Below are positions 8,969-16,749 of a stretch of 64,000 nt of DNA, in pieces. Numbering within the stretch: position 1 is the first letter of the stretch; every line of letters begins with the position of its first letter. The DNA comes from JAVBWO01 sp036677375. Its GTDB lineage: Bacteria > Bacillota > Dehalobacteriia > UBA4068 > UBA4997. The stretch spans positions 158,812-222,811 of the forward strand of contig JAVBWO010000001.1 in NCBI GenBank assembly GCA_036677375.1, given 5' to 3'. Both the position numbers and the translations under genes were made by a program. A model generated the notes under the pieces. It had not been told where the DNA came from. It made no database searches and saw only the letters and a program-made list of their open reading frames with translations.

Positions 8969-9268
8969 TTAGCAATCAACATCATCATTTTTTGTTTCTT
9001 TGGGCTTGTCCGGCCAGGAATTATTTTTGCTGAGATTTTCCAAAACCGCCTTGACAGCGTACAATGCAAAAACCCCCAGGATCTCTGTGGCGACCACCTT
9101 GCTGAGCGTCTCCGCGATTTCCTCCTTACCCAGATAAGCCAGCCAATAGGAGCACCAGATCCACGCCGTACCATTTGCCATAAGCCAGACAACAATTGCT
9201 TTAGAAAAACTTAGTTTTCGTAATCGCAACCAATACAATCCCTTTCTTTGTTTTATTTTATTACCCAT
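8969..9268 (-). CDS. Small phage membrane protein, possible second holin/antiholin
   Basis: 99 residues with a basic N-terminus, two hydrophobic stretches (KAIVVWLMANGTAWIWCSYWLAYL and EILGVFALYAVKAVL) and a charged hydrophilic tail. I do not recognise the family. Size, topology and position between the tail-fibre fragment and the holin fit a lysis-related membrane protein. Confidence 0.6.
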   Translation of the reverse strand: MGNKIKQRKGLYWLRLRKLSFSKAIVVWLMANGTAWIWCSYWLAYLGKEEIAETLSKVVATEILGVFALYAVKAVLENLSKNNSWPDKPKETKNDDVDC

Positions 9269-9277
9269 AATTTTTAT

Positions 9278-9565
9278 TCAGGCAACCACTTCCGTTACAC
9301 CAGATGGAACTGTCCATGTGCCGGAAGAAGTATAGGTAATAGAATATTCTCGCGGATGATAGCCAAACACAATGCCTTGCGATTTTCCCACATCATTCTC
9401 GATCGGCCGCAAATACGCTTTGTTGATCTCCGTACCTTCCTCCGTTACCGTACCCAGCACCGGGGTCAGGTCGGATGTATCCGCCGTTCCGGGCAGCTGA
9501 CTCGGTTGGCATCGGTTAAGATATTGTACGATCCTGTCCTTCACATCCCATGCTGAAAAACTCAT
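9278..9565 (-). CDS. Phage tail-fibre-like protein, probably shortened
   Basis: 95 residues. The last part (SSGTWTVPSGVTEVVA) is the conserved motif that in phage tail fibres starts a glycine-rich domain of 100 residues or more. Here a stop follows at once, so the receptor-binding part seems lost. The N-terminal half (WDVKDRIVQYLNRC and LRPIENDVGK) is unrecognised. It begins the lysis cassette. Confidence 0.6.
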   Translation of the reverse strand: MSFSAWDVKDRIVQYLNRCQPSQLPGTADTSDLTPVLGTVTEEGTEINKAYLRPIENDVGKSQGIVFGYHPREYSITYTSSGTWTVPSGVTEVVA

Positions 9566-9841
9566 GCACCCATCACTCCTTTTTAATGTTTTTTTCTTGC
9601 TTCAAGTAAGTAAAGGTTGTATTGTGAGTACATCGTATCACGCCTGCTACTACAGCACACCGGCAGTTAACGGACAATGGCGGCCATTTACCGGCATCCT
9701 TTCAGCCACGAGAATTCAAGAGCTCGCCTTGCCAACAAAAAATAACGCCTTCCATAAATTTCACCAGAAAAACCAAGCACTTCTTTGAACAACATTAGCA
9801 ACAACAGTAAGCAAACTAAAATCGATCACAATAACTAAAAG
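9566..9841. other. Non-coding stretch upstream of the lysis cassette
   Basis: No convincing gene or RNA is visible. It separates the tail-fibre fragment from the terminator of the small-gene unit at 9.97-10.28 kb and may be the scar where the rest of the prophage was lost. Confidence 0.4.
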
Positions 9842-9885
9842 AAAGCCCGCACAGAATCAAATTTCCCATTCTGTACAGGCTTTTA
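9842..9885 (-). terminator. Terminator after the small-protein pair
   Basis: On the minus strand AAGCCTGTACAGAAT pairs with ATTCTGTGCGGGCTT, followed by TCTTTT. It lies about 85 bases past the stop of the 52-residue gene. Confidence 0.65.
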
Positions 9886-9968
9886 TACAAGATGTTAATA
9901 ATTCACTTTAGAAAAATTACTGACTGTTATTCCCACTTACAAAGATAACCCCAAAGCATTCCGTCGCT

Positions 9969-10127
9969 TTATTCAACAGGGTTCGCTTTCTTATGACCGC
10001 GTTTGGCACCTCCCTGGATTGCCGGTACAGGCTGTACTTCGTTCTTCGGGAAGTGCTGTTTTTTGCCCTTTGCCTCATCGCCGTGGGACGCTTCGGGATC
10101 AGGTCTCCGCATGCCTGCTTTTGCCAT
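9969..10127 (-). CDS. Small basic hydrophilic protein, unknown
   Basis: 52 residues beginning MAKAGMRRPDPEASHGDEA and ending in a Lys/Pro tail (GHKKANPVE). A perfect AGGAGG sits eight bases before the ATG, which strongly supports translation. There is no membrane segment or cysteine, and I do not recognise the family. The 45-residue gene upstream ends 12 bases before this start, so the two form an operon. The composition (small, soluble, Lys/Asn/Gln/Pro-rich, likely disordered) is like that of minor small spore proteins, but that is only a compositional hint. Confidence 0.6.
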   Translation of the reverse strand: MAKAGMRRPDPEASHGDEAKGKKQHFPKNEVQPVPAIQGGAKRGHKKANPVE

Positions 10128-10139
10128 GGGAAATGCCTC

Positions 10140-10277
10140 CTATCTTTTGGTATTGGGTCCCAGTGCCTCTTTTTTGGCGTTGTGATTTTGATTCTGATTT
10201 TCTTGGGTGATAGGAATCTGGCCTTTGGCTTTTTCCATGCGGGCATTTTTATTATCCGGTTGGCTGTCCTTTGTCAT
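10140..10277 (-). CDS. Small Asn/Lys/Gln-rich protein, unknown
   Basis: 45 residues (MTKDSQPDNKNARMEKAKG... ending GPNTKR), preceded by AGGA nine bases before the ATG. It is very hydrophilic with a run of Gln/Asn (QENQNQNHN) and is predicted disordered. It is the first gene of a two-gene unit whose second member has a strong ribosome site. No family is recognised; a small spore or stress protein is possible. A longer reading frame on the opposite strand lacks a ribosome site and is judged a shadow. Confidence 0.5.
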   Translation of the reverse strand: MTKDSQPDNKNARMEKAKGQIPITQENQNQNHNAKKEALGPNTKR

Positions 10278-10389
10278 AGCGGAACATCCTATCCGTTTTC
10301 ATAGGAATAGTATGCCAATCTCTCGCAGAATTCATACCAACACGCTATGCCCGCCATGAAATACAACTGGCGGCCTTTCCATCATCCAC

Positions 10390-11121
10390 TTACTCCTGAA
10401 GTACCGCTTCCCCCAATACCTCCGCGATATTGCCGCAGATCACCAAATTGGCTTTGTTATCATAAGAAGTTTTGCTTTGATTGATCAAAACAAGCTTCTT
10501 TCCTCTGTAATATGCCACCAGCCCGGCTGCGGGATATACGGAAAGGGATGTGCCGCCTACAATAAAAACATCCGCTTTTTCAATATATTCTACGGCAGCT
10601 TCTATCACTCGGGTGTCCAAAGCTTCCTCATAAAGCACTACTTCCGGTTTGACGATACCGCCGCAGGCATCGCACCGGGGCACGCCCTGGGTCCTTAGGA
10701 TATCGGAAAGTTCAAAAAATTTATGACATTCCATGCACCGGTTTTTGTGCACCGATCCGTGAAGTTCTAAAACATTGCGGCTGCCTGCCATCTGGTGTAA
10801 TCCGTCTATATTCTGCGTAATCACGGCTTTCAGTTTGCCGGCGTCTTCAAGCTTTGCCAATGCCAGGTGCGCGGCGTTGGGTTTTGCTTCCTGATAGATC
10901 ATTTTATTTCTGTAGAAATCAAAAAACTCCGCCGTATGTGTCATAAAAAAAGTATGGGATAACATCTCTTCCGGTGAATACCTGCCAATGCCTTTTTCAT
11001 GATAAAGACCGGCGGCACTTCTAAAATCAGGGATATTGCTTGCCGTGGATACGCCTGCTCCCCCGAAAAAAACGATGTTCTGAGAGCTCTCTATCATCTC
11101 GCTCAACCGATTGTCCTTCAT
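10390..11121 (-). CDS. cobB: NAD-dependent protein deacetylase, Sir2 family
   Basis: 243 residues, the usual bacterial sirtuin length. It removes acetyl groups from lysines using NAD. The NAD-binding GAGVSTASNIPDFR is at 21-34, QNIDGLHQ at 103-110, the catalytic histidine is H121 in ELHGS, and four zinc cysteines are at 129, 132, 150 and 153. The C-terminal GTSLSVYPAAGL and VLINQ segments close the Rossmann fold. The Tyr/Arg pair that favours succinyl-lysine is not clearly present (FYRNK), so ordinary deacetylation is more likely. It stands alone. Confidence 0.95.
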   Translation of the reverse strand: MKDNRLSEMIESSQNIVFFGGAGVSTASNIPDFRSAAGLYHEKGIGRYSPEEMLSHTFFMTHTAEFFDFYRNKMIYQEAKPNAAHLALAKLEDAGKLKAVITQNIDGLHQMAGSRNVLELHGSVHKNRCMECHKFFELSDILRTQGVPRCDACGGIVKPEVVLYEEALDTRVIEAAVEYIEKADVFIVGGTSLSVYPAAGLVAYYRGKKLVLINQSKTSYDNKANLVICGNIAEVLGEAVLQE

Positions 11122-11179
11122 ACCATCGCCTCATTTATTTGATTCATTTTTTTAATATGCTTTCGCTATAATAAGCGCA

Positions 11180-11347
11180 TTATAACACAAATTGAAACCC
11201 AACAAAAATTTCTCGCTCAAACTTAGCCTTTCTATTTCTTGTCTTTTTCGCTTCCCCCTTGGCGTAGCTTCCCGTATGTCCGATATATAAAATCCTGTCG
11301 CCAAAGGTTCCCTGCAACCGTTCTACCAAATGTCCTAACCATTGCAA
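11180..11347 (-). pseudogene. Truncated nucleotidyltransferase-like fragment
   Basis: 55 codons from a TTG: HLVERLQGTFGDRILYIGHT then GSYAKGEAKKT, which matches the start of MNT/pol-beta nucleotidyltransferases (G-S-x-A-x-G-E...). The conserved SDxD that should follow is replaced by RNRKAKF and an early stop. The 5' part of a gene therefore appears joined to foreign sequence. It follows the YjbR gene by about 20 bases and was probably its operon partner. Confidence 0.4.
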
Positions 11348-11366
11348 ATACTATATCGTACTCCTT

Positions 11367-11747
11367 TTACTCTCCTTTTATTTCACGCTGTACCTTCTTA
11401 GGCAGTTTCGCAAAAACCAATTGATACGACCGGTCACAGAGATCCATCAACACTGGTTCCGGAACTGCACCATCAAGATAGATGGAGTTCCAATTCGCTT
11501 TGTCACAATAAAAGCCCGGTACAATATCCGGATACTTTTCACGCAGCAGCTCGGCCAGCGGCGGCTCACACTTTAGAATCACCATCTCCCGCCCGTCGTG
11601 AGGTTTGTATTTGGGGTCGGGCTTGCAAACAGCGGCAAACATTTTGCCTCGCACCAAATAACGCTGCCATTCCCATTCCATCTTATAGTCCCGCTCCGAA
11701 CCCGCTTTTCTCAGCAGATAACTGTCAAGCCATTGGTATTGATTCAT
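11367..11747 (-). CDS. MmcQ/YjbR-family protein
   Basis: 126 residues in the range of the MmcQ/YjbR fold (CyaY-like; biochemical role unclear). It starts MNQYQWLDSYLLRK and contains the family-typical GREMVILKCEP, the PGFYCDKANWNSIYLDG block and a C-terminal SYQLVFAKLPKK helix. The start at 11747 is chosen because AGGAGG lies eight bases upstream; the frame is open further but that part is decayed GNAT sequence. It overlaps the GNAT remnant stop, a sign of former translational coupling. Confidence 0.82.
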   Translation of the reverse strand: MNQYQWLDSYLLRKAGSERDYKMEWEWQRYLVRGKMFAAVCKPDPKYKPHDGREMVILKCEPPLAELLREKYPDIVPGFYCDKANWNSIYLDGAVPEPVLMDLCDRSYQLVFAKLPKKVQREIKGE

Positions 11748-11900
11748 TTTTTGCCTCCTTTGCAGATACGAGGAAGAGAGAGCCCTCGCGGCGATAACCG
11801 ATTTTTTGATAATACGCATCCGCATCCACTTTGCACCCTTACTCACGATAAGGCTCATAAGCGCGTTTTCATCTTCTATCCGGTATTTACGTATTTCCAT
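11725..11900 (-). pseudogene. GNAT acetyltransferase with internal deletion
   Basis: The first ~24 codons (MEIRKYRIEDENALMSLI) are a typical GNAT N-terminus. In another frame just downstream the sequence reads DADAYYQKIGYRREGS and LFLVSAKEAKN, the typical C-terminal beta-strand/helix of the same family. The central ~90 residues, including the acetyl-CoA loop, are missing and the frames no longer match. The gene is dead. Its original stop overlaps the YjbR start. Confidence 0.6.
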
Positions 11901-12035
11901 TGGTTGTTTCCTTTTTCAGAACAACTGAAATCCTTTGCTTTAGTATAACACAGATTTGTTAAATAGTGGAAACGAAGCGTCACCGGATAGACGTACCGAT
12001 GGCGCTTCGCATTTACAATAACCAACTATTTGAAT

Positions 12036-12512
12036 TTAGAATTTAAATTCATGCTCCCAATCAAAACTGCCGGATTCTTCACAGCTTTTCGGCCAGTGCG
12101 CACACCAATGGGGAACACCAGGGCTCTCTACCCGATCGAGGCTGGGGGTATAAGGCTTGATGTCCAGGACAGGCGAACCGTCTTCGGCGTCAATCCAGGC
12201 AAGGCCGATGGTGGTGCTGCCATGATCAATATAGATGATCTGTGCACAGGAAAGAGCGATGGGGTTAGGCCGCATGGGCGAACGGGTGGCAAAGGTACCT
12301 AAAATAGGAGGGGCGGTTTTGTATGGCGATTCTTCGGTTAAGCTTTTACGCATTTCATCGTTGTCACAGCCCGAAAACCACCATAAGACATTCACGTGTG
12401 AAAAGCCGTTCAATCCCTGCATAGCAGAAGCATACTCCGGCTCTAGAACAATTCGGCATTCTCCTCCATTTGCCCATACTTTTCCAATCTGTTTTACGGT
12501 AAACTCAGTCAT
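12036..12512 (-). CDS. trmO: TrmO/TsaA family tRNA methyltransferase
   Basis: 158 residues. The TsaA-like beta-barrel family uses S-adenosylmethionine to N6-methylate t6A37 in tRNA-Thr in Escherichia coli. Signature segments are VNVLWWFSGCDN, TFATRSPMRPNPI and the SPVLDIKPYTPSLD block. The ATG at 12512 is preferred with AAAGGAG upstream; a TTG two codons earlier overlaps that site. Several close relatives are annotated only as SAM-dependent methyltransferases, so the exact substrate here is inference. Confidence 0.88.
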   Translation of the reverse strand: MTEFTVKQIGKVWANGGECRIVLEPEYASAMQGLNGFSHVNVLWWFSGCDNDEMRKSLTEESPYKTAPPILGTFATRSPMRPNPIALSCAQIIYIDHGSTTIGLAWIDAEDGSPVLDIKPYTPSLDRVESPGVPHWCAHWPKSCEESGSFDWEHEFKF

Positions 12513-12609
12513 AATCAATCTCCTTTATATGATGATTTACGGTACCGTTATTACCAGTATAACAGTCTGTTTTTATACTTCAAGAGGCTTTTTGATAAAA
12601 TTTCTTAAA

Positions 12610-12657
12610 AAATAAGCCTGCTCTCTTCGGTCTTCATTCTACCGAAAGAAAGCAAGC
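12610..12657 (-). terminator. Terminator after the VanZ/carboxypeptidase gene
   Basis: On the minus strand GCTTGCTTTCTTTCGGT pairs with ACCGAAGAGAGCAGGC, followed by TTATTTTTT. This closes the VanRS-linked unit about 75 bases past the stop. Confidence 0.75.
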
Positions 12658-12730
12658 CCACAACAATAAATCCCTTTAAAAAAGTGGAACCCCCTTTCAT
12701 GATGGCTAACATTCAAACGGCAACTACCGT

Positions 12731-14239
12731 TTAAGGATGAACGGCATGGTATAATGCCAGGCTGTCTGTCCATTTGCCCTCCTCCGTACTGCCCATGACC
12801 ACACAAATATATAATTCCTTGTCTATATTAGCGGAGGAAACCAGACAGCAGCCGGCCTTTTCACTCTTTCCGGTTTTTAAACCGGTTGCGCATTCATAAT
12901 AATAGGGACTTTCAGGATTGATCAGTTCATTGGTATTATAATACGTTACCTCCTGACCGCTCAGCCAAACATCAGAAGCTCGGTAACTGCCGGCAATTTG
13001 GCGCAGGATAACCGACTTCAAAAACGTCTTCGCAATGCATGCAAGATCCTGTGCCGTCGTGTATTGTCCTTCCGCATCATAGCCGTCGGGGGTGATAAAA
13101 TTTGAATGAACCGCGCCAAGATCGGCAGCCTTTTTGTTCATTGCCGTCATGAAGGCAGTGAGAGCTTCATCTATGGAAATATAATCATCTTCGCATATTT
13201 CCCTGCCCGTAAAAACGGCAAGAGCATAAGCGGCATCGTTCCCGGAGGGCAATAAGAGGGCGTCTAATAATTGATGGATCGTCAGCTCGTTTCCGGGGTA
13301 CAGCCACGCCCTGGAAGCATCCTCAGCGATTCTTTGTACTTCCCGTCCGATCAGAACCTTGTCGTCTTCATCGCAGTAATCCAAAACGGTTAAGGCTGTG
13401 AGCATTTTGGCCGTGCTGGCCGGGGCAATTTGCTCTTCGCTTTCTTTTTCGTATAATACGGTATTGGAGCTGATATTCCATAAATAGGCATTCTGGGCAT
13501 TTAAATCCACTGAAATCTTTTGGGCTTCAGGTATCTCGGATGGCTGTACGGAAATTACAGTATCGCCACCTGAGGCTCCGGGATTTTGCAACTCTTCATT
13601 GTTTTTAACAACTCCAGTGATAAAAACAGAAATCAAAACAAATACTGTAAGAACGGCGATACTGCCCGCATCATGATACTTTCTGATCCATTTCCCGTCT
13701 TTCTTTTTAAAGATCCCGACTTTTTTGCGAAGCATCGGGGAAAAAAATAACAACGCCTTTCCGATCAAGTATCCGAAGAATGTTCCGACTGTATTTAGAA
13801 TGATGTCGTCAATATCCGTACTTCTTATGCCAAAAAGCTGCAACAGCTCAATGAGGAACGATAATGCGGTTCCTGACAGCAGTACGGTCACAAGCTTTTG
13901 CCCTCTATTAAAAAGCAAAACCAGAAATACCCCAAAAGGGACAAACAGGATCATATTCCCCCAAAAATTCAGCGGATTGGAAAATGCCGTATCTAATACT
14001 TTAAACGGTATCAAATTGATACCGTCGCCCAATTGAGGTATGGAAATAGCGGAACCCGGTGATACCGTTAATGTAAAAACCGCTGTCAGGTATAGCGCCG
14101 TTATTAAAACCATTATCCTGTGAAACCAGGTGATGCGCTCATCCCGAATGCGAAATCCTATTTCGGATATCAATAAAAACAATAGACTTGCCGTAAAACC
14201 CGGGAAAAGGTATCTCGCTACATTCAGCATATCAAACAA
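12731..14239 (-). CDS. VanZ domain fused to D-alanyl-D-alanine carboxypeptidase (S11)
   Basis: 502 residues. Residues 1-165 form a VanZ-like membrane domain of about five helices (with NLIPFK, FWGNMILFVPFG and STDIDDIILNTVG, all VanZ hallmarks). Another membrane helix at 190-210 leads to an extracellular penicillin-binding-protein-like carboxypeptidase domain (about 245-500) with the serine triad S275-T-A-K278, SGN at 332-334 and KTG at 455-457. It should trim the terminal D-Ala from pentapeptide stems outside the membrane. In van operons VanZ and VanY are separate genes, and VanY is a different enzyme family. Placement directly behind VanS/VanR-like genes implies control by them and a role in glycopeptide or wall-stress response. 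Confidence 0.9.
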   Translation of the reverse strand: MFDMLNVARYLFPGFTASLLFLLISEIGFRIRDERITWFHRIMVLITALYLTAVFTLTVSPGSAISIPQLGDGINLIPFKVLDTAFSNPLNFWGNMILFVPFGVFLVLLFNRGQKLVTVLLSGTALSFLIELLQLFGIRSTDIDDIILNTVGTFFGYLIGKALLFFSPMLRKKVGIFKKKDGKWIRKYHDAGSIAVLTVFVLISVFITGVVKNNEELQNPGASGGDTVISVQPSEIPEAQKISVDLNAQNAYLWNISSNTVLYEKESEEQIAPASTAKMLTALTVLDYCDEDDKVLIGREVQRIAEDASRAWLYPGNELTIHQLLDALLLPSGNDAAYALAVFTGREICEDDYISIDEALTAFMTAMNKKAADLGAVHSNFITPDGYDAEGQYTTAQDLACIAKTFLKSVILRQIAGSYRASDVWLSGQEVTYYNTNELINPESPYYYECATGLKTGKSEKAGCCLVSSANIDKELYICVVMGSTEEGKWTDSLALYHAVHP

Positions 14240-14341
14240 CCTCCAAAATGAATTGTCCCTTTTATAGCACCATTCTACCGAAAAGGCACAGAATACACTT
14301 TAAGTTGAAGTTGTTAAATTATTAAGAAAAAATAAAGAAGT

Positions 14342-14359
14342 CCTTGAGATTTTACGAGT
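14342..14359 (-). promoter_or_regulatory. Candidate VanR-type site before the VanZ/carboxypeptidase gene
   Basis: CCTTGAGATTTTACGAGT on the plus strand shares TTnAGATTTTnC with a site at 16286-16302 upstream of the VanR-like gene. Location about 105 bases upstream of the start codon fits an activator site. This is inference from two sites only. Confidence 0.3.
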
Positions 14360-14360
14360 A

Positions 14361-15524
14361 TTAGCAGACTTCGCCTGCCCGATTGCAAGGTGCGGTTGGC
14401 AGAGTAATGGTAAACACCGTATGGGCAAGATCGCTTTGGGCCTCTATCGCACCTCCGTGGAGCGTTATGATATCACGGGCTATGGCAAGGCCTAAACCAG
14501 CGCCGCCTGTGGCGGTGGAACGCGCATCGTCCAGCCGGTAGAATTTTTCGAAAATTGAACCCAGTTTTTCCTGGGGGATGGTTCCCGCATTTTCAAATTG
14601 GATCACAGCCATATGATCCTGTATCTCTGCTGTAATCGCAATGGTGCTGCCGGCATCGCCGTAAACAATGGCGTTTTTTAAAATGTTATTAAAAACTCTC
14701 GCCAATTTATCGGAGTCGCCATAGATCATGAATTCCTCGGCAGCATGGATCTCTACTTTCTTACCGTTTGCGGAAAGCTGGGGATACGCTTCATCCGCCA
14801 TCTGAACCAGCATGTAATATAGGTCGATGTTTTCTTTTTTCAGCGGAACGGCTTGGAGATGATAGCGTGTGATCTCAAAAAATTCATTGATCAGGGTTTC
14901 CAACCTGTAGGCTTTGTCTAGCGTGATATGAACATATTTTGCTCTTTGCGCAATGGGCATATCAGGGGTTTCGTCAAGCAGACTCAAATAGCCAATCACG
15001 GAGGTAAGGGGCGTTTTGATATCGTGCGCCAAGTAGACCACCAATTCGTTTTTGTGCTCCTCGGCTTTCTGCGCTTCTTCGGCCCGTTTTTTCAATTTGT
15101 CTTTGACCTGATTCAGCTTTTCTTCCATAAAAGAAAGCTCGGGGCTCATAGCGATTTTATACTGAGATTCTTCCGCCAGTTGATCTACGCCTGCAATGAT
15201 TTCATCAAAATACCTAGTAAACCATGTTAATGAAAAACGGAATAAGATCACGAAAAAAATAATCATCGTCACCATCATGATAGTATCAATATTGTTTCTC
15301 ACATAAGCGCCATAAATAAAAACGGCGTCCTCCCACGGCAGGCCATAGATTTGAGAAATCAATTGAGTAATTCCGTTGCCGATATATCCTCTTCCCGCAG
15401 AGCGCAAAAATAAAACAATCACGATGGCGATTACAAGAATAAGCAGCGTTTGCAAAAACATTTTACGGATCAGTCTGGCATAGGGTTCGCCCCGTAAAGT
15501 CTTATTTTTCAATTTTGTAGCCAA
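14361..15524 (-). CDS. vanS: VanS-like sensor histidine kinase
   Basis: 387 residues. Two membrane helices (about 23-40 and 82-98) flank a short extracellular loop of about 40 residues, followed by a HAMP-like helix, the phosphoacceptor H167 in YLAHDIKTPLTSVIGYLSLL, N-box FNNILKNA and G-box GGAGLGLAIA. Many stretches match VanS of vanA-type glycopeptide resistance as I remember it (the H-box, the VHITLDKAYRLE segment, the FEITRY region). It begins with TTG 23 bases inside the regulator gene, so translation is coupled. The extracellular loop differs, so the inducing ligand may not be vancomycin. Confidence 0.92.
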   Translation of the reverse strand: MATKLKNKTLRGEPYARLIRKMFLQTLLILVIAIVIVLFLRSAGRGYIGNGITQLISQIYGLPWEDAVFIYGAYVRNNIDTIMMVTMIIFFVILFRFSLTWFTRYFDEIIAGVDQLAEESQYKIAMSPELSFMEEKLNQVKDKLKKRAEEAQKAEEHKNELVVYLAHDIKTPLTSVIGYLSLLDETPDMPIAQRAKYVHITLDKAYRLETLINEFFEITRYHLQAVPLKKENIDLYYMLVQMADEAYPQLSANGKKVEIHAAEEFMIYGDSDKLARVFNNILKNAIVYGDAGSTIAITAEIQDHMAVIQFENAGTIPQEKLGSIFEKFYRLDDARSTATGGAGLGLAIARDIITLHGGAIEAQSDLAHTVFTITLPTAPCNRAGEVC

Positions 15525-16197
15525 CCCCCCATACCGTCTTTATATACTTCGGATTTTCTACCGTATCGTTCATTTTTTCCCGCAAATGCCGGATGTGGAC
15601 GGTGATGGTATTATTGCTTTTGCTGAAATACTCATCACCCCAGATTTCGTGGAAAAGCTGTTCGGAGCTGACCACATTGCCTTTTTGCTCACACAGAATG
15701 CGCAAAATCGCAAACTCTGTAGGTGTCAGGGAAAGGGGCTTTTCGTTCAGCAAGCATTCGTGTGTATTGACGTCAACAACCAGACCGGAATGAGTAATAA
15801 CCACCTCCTCCTGCGCCAGGGCGGCATTGTATTTTTTATATCGCCGTAATTGCGCCTTTACCCTTGCCACCATTTCCAAAGGACGAAAGGGCTTTGTGAT
15901 ATAGTCGTCAGCACCCAGCGTCAGCCCCGTGATTTTATCCGTTTCTTCTTCTTTTGCGGTCAGCATAATAACAGGATAGCAATGCTTTTCCCTGATCTTC
16001 TGACAAATCGCAAAACCATTGCCATCGGGAAGCATAACATCCAATATGGCAAGATCGAGATTGGTTTCCGCGATACACTTCAGGGCCTCTTTTGCTGAAT
16101 AATATTTGAAAACGGTATAATTCTCGTTTTGCAAATAAACCTCCACTAAATCTGCGATTTCCCGTTCATCGTCAACAATAAGGATCTTATTGCTCAT
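15502..16197 (-). CDS. vanR: VanR-like response regulator
   Basis: 231 residues: receiver domain with acidic pair D9/D10, phosphoacceptor D53 (ILDVMLPDGNG) and K102-region KPF, then an OmpR/PhoB winged helix ending in TITVHIRHLREKMND and KTVWGVGYKIEK. Close similarity to VanR of vanA-type clusters runs along the whole length, including the start MSNKILIVDDEREIADLVE. It is first in the unit, overlapping the kinase by 23 bases. No vanH, vanA or vanX lies nearby, so the pair likely controls the adjacent VanZ/carboxypeptidase gene. Confidence 0.94.
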   Translation of the reverse strand: MSNKILIVDDEREIADLVEVYLQNENYTVFKYYSAKEALKCIAETNLDLAILDVMLPDGNGFAICQKIREKHCYPVIMLTAKEEETDKITGLTLGADDYITKPFRPLEMVARVKAQLRRYKKYNAALAQEEVVITHSGLVVDVNTHECLLNEKPLSLTPTEFAILRILCEQKGNVVSSEQLFHEIWGDEYFSKSNNTITVHIRHLREKMNDTVENPKYIKTVWGVGYKIEK

Positions 16198-16285
16198 AGT
16201 TGTAGAGCTCCTTTCAAGCGGGTTTTGTAATATATTATTTTACTAAAATAATCCTTCAAACATATGATTTATTCCTTGTAAAAAA

Positions 16286-16302
16286 GTTAAGATTTTCCTA
16301 AG
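16286..16302 (-). promoter_or_regulatory. Candidate VanR-type site upstream of the VanR-like gene
   Basis: GTTAAGATTTTCCTAAG (plus strand) lies about 90 bases upstream of the regulator start and shares a core with the site at 14342-14359. Autoregulation would be expected from the van systems. Support is two sites only. Confidence 0.3.
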
Positions 16303-16454
16303 GCATGCGATTTATTTCATTCTCTTACCAGATATGCAAACCAAAAACTGCCGGTGAGATCTGCGGTAACATCAATCGCTGTTTGCACATTATCCCATTC
16401 TCGCTCATGTAATTGATAGGATATCGTAATTTTCTAAAAAAATGTAAAAAACTA

Positions 16455-16482
16455 TTGACATTTTTATACTCTGTAATATAAT
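16455..16482 (+). promoter_or_regulatory. Consensus promoter for the membrane/XRE pair
   Basis: Perfect TTGACA (16455-16460) and TATAAT (16477-16482) boxes with 16-base spacing, directly followed by the operator palindrome. Confidence 0.85.
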
Positions 16483-16506
16483 AAATGTAAAACATGTTTT
16501 ACATTT
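16483..16506. promoter_or_regulatory. Perfect 24-base palindrome, probable autorepressor operator
   Basis: Twelve-base arms, AAATGTAAAACA and its exact complement, cover the transcription start region directly behind a consensus promoter. The XRE regulator encoded 230 bases downstream is the obvious candidate to bind. An extra half-site AATGTAAAA lies at 16441-16449 upstream of the -35 box. Confidence 0.7.
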
Positions 16507-16521
16507 ATAGGAGTGACTTTT

Positions 16522-16749
16522 ATGAAAGACTTTCGCAAGATGGATGAAATGGAAATGTATATTAACCTGAAGGCAATCAGGCTGGCATGGGTTTACGGCG
16601 TTTCTTTCCTAATCATATGGATAGGCTACGGTTGGATCAAGACCGAGCTGTTTAATGGAGTAGCATTTATCCTTATGTCAACTCAGCTGGTGGTGTATTG
16701 GATGGTTCAACTCTTTTTAAAATGGAAGCTTGGTAAAGATGAAAAATAG
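16522..16749 (+). CDS. Small two-helix membrane protein co-transcribed with XRE regulator
   Basis: 75 residues with a charged N-terminus and two membrane helices (WVYGVSFLIIWIGYGWI and FILMSTQLVVYWMVQLFL). The ATG is eight bases after AGGAG; an in-frame GTG nine bases earlier overlaps that site. Such small membrane proteins commonly pair with a compact XRE repressor in Bacillota, but their role is unknown. The next gene starts inside its last codons. Confidence 0.7.
   Translation: MKDFRKMDEMEMYINLKAIRLAWVYGVSFLIIWIGYGWIKTELFNGVAFILMSTQLVVYWMVQLFLKWKLGKDEK

Larger units (their letters stand above)
7905..9565 (-). mobile_element. Prophage remnant: tail-fibre fragment and lysis cassette
   Basis: Four close-packed genes in phage order (tail-fibre fragment, two small membrane proteins, amidase) have no head, tail or integrase genes nearby. 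This is the lysis end of an otherwise lost prophage, or a piece moved away from the prophage at 40-50 kb, whose genes point the same way. Confidence 0.65.

Noticed and set aside
9993..10304. Plus-strand open frame of about 103 codons with hydrophobic content
   Set aside because: No ribosome site; the minus strand holds two short genes with good signals and a terminator in the right place.
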